NCBI RefSeq assembly: GCF_001026695.1 | Contig: NZ_LDNB01000015.1 | Location: forward strand, 137,897 to 184,377 | Direction of reading: 5' to 3' | DNA: 46,481 bases | Origin: Neobacillus vireti | GTDB lineage: Bacteria > Bacillota > Bacilli > Bacillales > Cytobacillaceae | Part shown: positions 43,546-46,481 of the stretch, in pieces | Numbering within the stretch: the stretch's first letter is position 1 | Layout of the letters: each line of letters begins with the position of its first letter | Notes under the pieces: model-generated | Databases searched by the model: none | What the model was told of the DNA's origin: nothing | Seen by the model: only the letters and a program-made list of their open reading frames with translations | Made by a program: the position numbers and the translations under genes

Positions 43546-44901
43546 ATGGAAAATAAGCATCAGGAATTAAAAAAGGGATTATTGCCGCGGCATGTTCAGT
43601 TCATCGCTTTAGCAGGCATGATTGGAACAGGGATTTTTAAAGGGAGCTCTGACACGTTAAATATTGCCGGACCAAGTGTTGTCGTTGCCTATTTAATTGG
43701 CGGGCTTTTGCTATTTATTATTATGGCTGCCTTAGGGGAAATGGCCTTAGCCTTTCCAAATTTAAATGTGCAACATTTAGTAAACAAAGCATTTGGCTTC
43801 CAGGTTTCCTTTCTCGTCGGATGGCTTTACTGGATTAACTGGATTATCGTAACCGTCGTTGAACTATTAGCAGCGGGTAGCTTCCTGCAATTCTGGTTTC
43901 CTTCGATTCCGTTATGGCTACTTAGCTTTCTCTGCGCGGTTATTATCGTTGGCATCAATTTATTTCAAGTAAAATATTACGGGGAAATGGAATTTTGGTT
44001 TGCTGGGATTAAAATAATTGCCTTAGTTGCTTTTATCATTTTGGGCTGCATGCTGCTATTTGGTTTGATTCCTAGTACGGTACACGATCCATTTTCGAAC
44101 TACACAGCACATGGCGGCTTCTTCCCACACGGATTCGCTGGAACGTTCAGCGCCTTTTTAGTAGTCATGTTTTCTTATGGCGGGGCAGAATTAATCGGGG
44201 TAGCTGTAACTGAGACAAAAGATGCGGAGCGCGTTTTGCCAACGATTATTAAAGGAGCTGTTTGGCGCGTTATCATTTTTTATATTTTACCAATTCTCAT
44301 TATTTGTGGCATCATGCCTTGGGACCAGGTCACAGGTGCAGACAGTCCGTTTGTTCAGGTTTTCAGCAGCACCGGGTTGCCAGGAGCGGCCCATATTATG
44401 AACTTTGTCCTGTTGGCAGCAGTGCTTTCGGCCGCAAATTCCGGAATTTATGCAACATCACGAACGTTGTTTTCAATGGCACAAAGCGGTGTTGCACCTA
44501 AAAAGTTAGCAAAAGTATCCTCAAAGGGAATCCCGCTAACTGGGATTATCATCACGAGTGTCTGTATTTTAGCCGGCCTTTACTTAGCCTATCTGACACC
44601 AAGTGAGGTAATCGGCTATCTCATGACGATTCCAGGTTTTACCGTCATGTTCATTTGGATTAGTATTTGTGCCGCACAGTTGAAGCTGCGACCGCTATAC
44701 AAAAACCAACCAGCTTTTAAAGTGAGATGGTTCCCATATACCACCATTTTCGCTATTCTATCTTTGAGCGTTATCTTTATTGGATTTTTGTTAAATTCAA
44801 ATAACGTCATCGGTTCTTCGGTAAGCATTGTAACGATTGGCTTTTTAATCATCGTTTCGTTTTTTATTAAAAAAACTGTCGTTACTAAATTTACTGCGTA
44901 A
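43546..44901 (+). CDS. APC-superfamily amino-acid permease
   Basis: A 451-residue inner-membrane transporter with about 12 hydrophobic segments. The AAT-family N-terminal signature is LPRHVQFIALAGMIGTGIFK near residue 13, followed by GPSVVVAYLIGGLLLF. The consensus loop ELIGVAVTETKDAERVLPTI lies near 225. Family knowledge says it imports an amino acid with protons; the substrate cannot be told here, and Bacillus relatives such as AapA, YbxG and YvbW differ in specificity. The ATG has only a weak ribosome site (AGAGAG). It is monocistronic, with its own promoter, a short 5' hairpin and a strong terminator. Confidence 0.9.
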   Translation: MENKHQELKKGLLPRHVQFIALAGMIGTGIFKGSSDTLNIAGPSVVVAYLIGGLLLFIIMAALGEMALAFPNLNVQHLVNKAFGFQVSFLVGWLYWINWIIVTVVELLAAGSFLQFWFPSIPLWLLSFLCAVIIVGINLFQVKYYGEMEFWFAGIKIIALVAFIILGCMLLFGLIPSTVHDPFSNYTAHGGFFPHGFAGTFSAFLVVMFSYGGAELIGVAVTETKDAERVLPTIIKGAVWRVIIFYILPILIICGIMPWDQVTGADSPFVQVFSSTGLPGAAHIMNFVLLAAVLSAANSGIYATSRTLFSMAQSGVAPKKLAKVSSKGIPLTGIIITSVCILAGLYLAYLTPSEVIGYLMTIPGFTVMFIWISICAAQLKLRPLYKNQPAFKVRWFPYTTIFAILSLSVIFIGFLLNSNNVIGSSVSIVTIGFLIIVSFFIKKTVVTKFTA

Positions 44902-44902
44902 G

Positions 44903-44938
44903 AAACAGCCAGCAAAATTTATTTTTTGCTGGCTGTTT
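44903..44938 (+). terminator. Terminator of the permease gene
   Basis: AAACAGCCAGCAAAA and TTTTGCTGGCTGTTT are perfectly complementary over 15 bp around 6 bases. Confidence 0.88.
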
Positions 44939-45066
44939 GATTCGTCTAGGTCTGAATATTAGTTTGCCCTACTAAATAGGCAGTTTTTTTTGAAAGTAAC
45001 AAGAAAATCCCAAATGGTAATTTAATTGTAACGCTATGTTTGATAAAAGTTTCTTTGGCAAACATG

Positions 45067-46089
45067 TTATACAAACGAAGTCGGCAATTTTCTCGACTTG
45101 GCACCGCGCTGTGGAATGTCCCATTGTTTTTCAGGCTGGTGATACACCCGGTTTTTAAACGTTCCTGAGTACGGCAAATTCATCGATTTTAGGATTTTAT
45201 ATCCTACATTAGGGGAGTCAATATGAAGAAATAGGCAGAGTTCCGCATTCGTTATCGTAGGTTTTACTAAAAGAAAATAATCCTTGACGGCTTGAATATG
45301 TGCTGTTTTGGAGATTGTTTTGCATTTTGAACAACACCATTTTCCTTTTATATAAACCATTGGTATGGTGTTGCATTCTGGGCATTGGCCGCCGGTAGGG
45401 ATATCTTTTGGAGTTAAATTGAAGGCTTTAAGGATATCTGGGTTATCTGGAGTGTGGTTTGTTAAAAGAAGTCGTTTTATTTTTTTTAACTCTTTTTTGT
45501 CTAATTTATCGGTTTTATAATATTTTGCTATTTGTTCTATTTTCTCTAAAACATTTTCGCTGTTGCAAATGTGCTGAATAAGCTGTTCGTTTCTAGATTC
45601 CGTTTTTATGATTGTTTTTTCATTACTATTTACAAAAAAATAATGAATTGGAACCTCGGTACAATTGTGTTCCTGCAGCCAATGTCGCAGCTTTCTTGCC
45701 TGCAACTTTGCTTGTAAAACTGGGTTTTTTATTCTTTCTTCTGCACCGTTTTTTTTCCATTTGGTCTGATTAAAATCCTTTTCAAAAGATATTTCGCCAA
45801 ACATATTTTTGACCTCAAGGACTACCGCAAAAGTTGAACATAGAAGAAGGATATCAATTTGGAAGTAGAATCCCCCGTATAATAAACGAAGTCCATGAAA
45901 AATAAGGTATTGAGTGTCAGGAAGCATACTTAAATGGAAGTCCAGCGATTTCTCTCCTCGGTATCCAGCCATTCTCCTTTTATATTCTGCTGCTGCCTCT
46001 GCCCATTTTGGATGAGAAGTAAATAATCTCCTGATAAGAGCCTCCAGCTTTTCCATTCTCGGTGTTAGACAAATTTCTTGAGCGATCAA
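45067..46089 (-). CDS. NERD-domain protein with zinc ribbon and C-terminal helical module
   Basis: A 340-residue protein. The NERD (nuclease-related) domain spans about residues 40-160, with GYRGEKSLDFHL, the FQIDILLL strand and VVLEVKNM matching the D...E-x-K core of the restriction-endonuclease-like fold. A zinc ribbon follows (CPEC near 245, CCSKC near 262). A C-terminal module TITNAELCLFLHID-SPNVGYKILKSM looks like a helix-turn-helix. It has no signal peptide. Function is not established; a role in DNA processing is inferred. The start is probably the TTG at 46089-46087, 9 bases after AAAGGAG; the GTG two codons earlier is only 3 bases away. Flanking genes give no functional hint. Confidence 0.82.
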   Translation of the reverse strand: MIAQEICLTPRMEKLEALIRRLFTSHPKWAEAAAEYKRRMAGYRGEKSLDFHLSMLPDTQYLIFHGLRLLYGGFYFQIDILLLCSTFAVVLEVKNMFGEISFEKDFNQTKWKKNGAEERIKNPVLQAKLQARKLRHWLQEHNCTEVPIHYFFVNSNEKTIIKTESRNEQLIQHICNSENVLEKIEQIAKYYKTDKLDKKELKKIKRLLLTNHTPDNPDILKAFNLTPKDIPTGGQCPECNTIPMVYIKGKWCCSKCKTISKTAHIQAVKDYFLLVKPTITNAELCLFLHIDSPNVGYKILKSMNLPYSGTFKNRVYHQPEKQWDIPQRGAKSRKLPTSFV

Positions 46090-46202
46090 AAACACCCACT
46101 CCTTTCTTATTTACACCATATTTCCGTTTTTATCTTTCATATTCCTGCAAAAATCGACATTAATTGTGACTGATTTATGAATTTTAGTTGCCCTTTTAGG
46201 AT

Positions 46203-46313
46203 GGGGTCTACGTTATCCGTCGCATTGGATAATTTACCGAATTTATCCTTCTAAATTCAAGATTTATACGTCTATTTTGCTGATTTACCCGTCACTTTTC
46301 TCCTTTTACCCGT
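46203..46313 (-). repeat. Degenerate 21-nt tandem repeat
   Basis: Read on the minus strand, three consecutive units start at 46313, 46292 and 46271, each exactly 21 bases: ACGGGTAAAAGG..., ACGGGTAAATCA..., ACGTATAAATCT.... They are followed by weaker units at 46250 (AAGGATAAAT), 46240 (TCGGTAAATT) and 46220 (ACGGATAACG). The shared core is ACGGRTAAAT. No coding frame or CRISPR-like spacer arrangement is evident. Confidence 0.65.
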
Positions 46314-46348
46314 ATACCCTTCCGATTCACCTCCTAGATAGACTAAAA

Positions 46349-46367
46349 GCCAGGCGATTAGCCTGGC
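46349..46367 (-). terminator. Probable terminator of a minus-strand transcript from beyond the window
   Basis: GCCAGGC and GCCTGGC pair around 5 bases and are followed by TTTT on the minus strand. No minus-strand gene ends inside the window to its right, so the transcript would come from past position 46481. The 114 bases to its right hold nothing else I can name. Confidence 0.55.
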
Positions 46368-46481
46368 ACAGGTAATTTCCTTTATTATTTTGAGAAAGAA
46401 GTCTATTTTTTGAGTCAAGTCCTTGATTTTGTGTAAATTTGCTAAACAATGTTTTCAACCAAATTTTGTTATGTCAAATAT

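Noticed and set aside
46203..46313. CRISPR array
   Set aside because: Units are directly abutting with no constant repeat/variable spacer pattern, and no cas gene is near.
46320..46460. Minus-strand open frame entering from the right edge
   Set aside because: An in-frame TGA limits it, no ATG or good ribosome site is present, and it runs through a terminator hairpin and the repeat array.

Overview
The window is a chromosomal core segment from a low-GC, endospore-forming member of the Bacillaceae, most like Neobacillus or another Bacillus sensu lato. The gene order closely follows the ytcI-sspA-thiI ... rpsD-tyrS-acsA-acuABC-ccpA-aroA-ytxJHG-murC-sftA ... trmB-ytzH-ytmP-amyX ... pepV region of Bacillus subtilis, as recalled from knowledge of that genome. 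An alpha/beta-type spore protein gene with a sigma-G promoter, RefZ, and a sigma-B type promoter before ytxG fit this. I see no rRNA, tRNA, prophage, transposase or CRISPR. This is an ordinary housekeeping region rather than an accessory island.

Layout. Positions 1-4740 carry an acyl-CoA synthetase, a small acid-soluble spore protein, a dispersed palindromic repeat, and the thiI/nifZ pair for 4-thiouridine in tRNA. Positions 4840-7385 hold ezrA and refZ, both regulators of FtsZ. Positions 7529-10713 hold a GAF-type free methionine-R-sulfoxide reductase, a methionine gamma-lyase and a GAF-GGDEF diguanylate cyclase. Next come rpsD with a structured leader, tyrS with a tyrosine T-box, and a class A penicillin-binding protein with a fibronectin III tail. 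Acetyl-CoA synthetase (acsA) is divergent from its acetylation/deacetylation operon acuABC, followed by ccpA, a second copy of the dispersed repeat, and aroA (chorismate mutase-DAHP synthase). The general-stress operon ytxGHJ, murC, the DNA translocase sftA, ytpQ and ytpP follow.

From 30.6 to 36.4 kb there is a lipoprotein of unknown function, a DUF84 NTPase, the aminopeptidase ytoP, ytzB, the lactonase ytnP, trmB, ytzH and ytmP. From 36.5 to 42.7 kb there is a minus-strand set: pepV-dat and thpR-ytlR-amyX. The right end has the DeoR-like regulator ytzE, an APC amino-acid permease, a NERD-domain/zinc-ribbon protein, and a degenerate 21-nt tandem repeat.

About a third of the genes appear to use TTG or GTG starts, judged by Shine-Dalgarno spacing and homologue length. 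One lipoprotein gene may use CTG. I did not find a convincing undescribed multi-gene system. The observations most worth checking are non-coding: two nested palindromic elements of about 175 bp, the 21-nt repeat array, palindromes inside the acsA and lipoprotein promoters, a terminator-like 5' hairpin on ytzH, and a terminator-like hairpin between ytxH and ytxJ.
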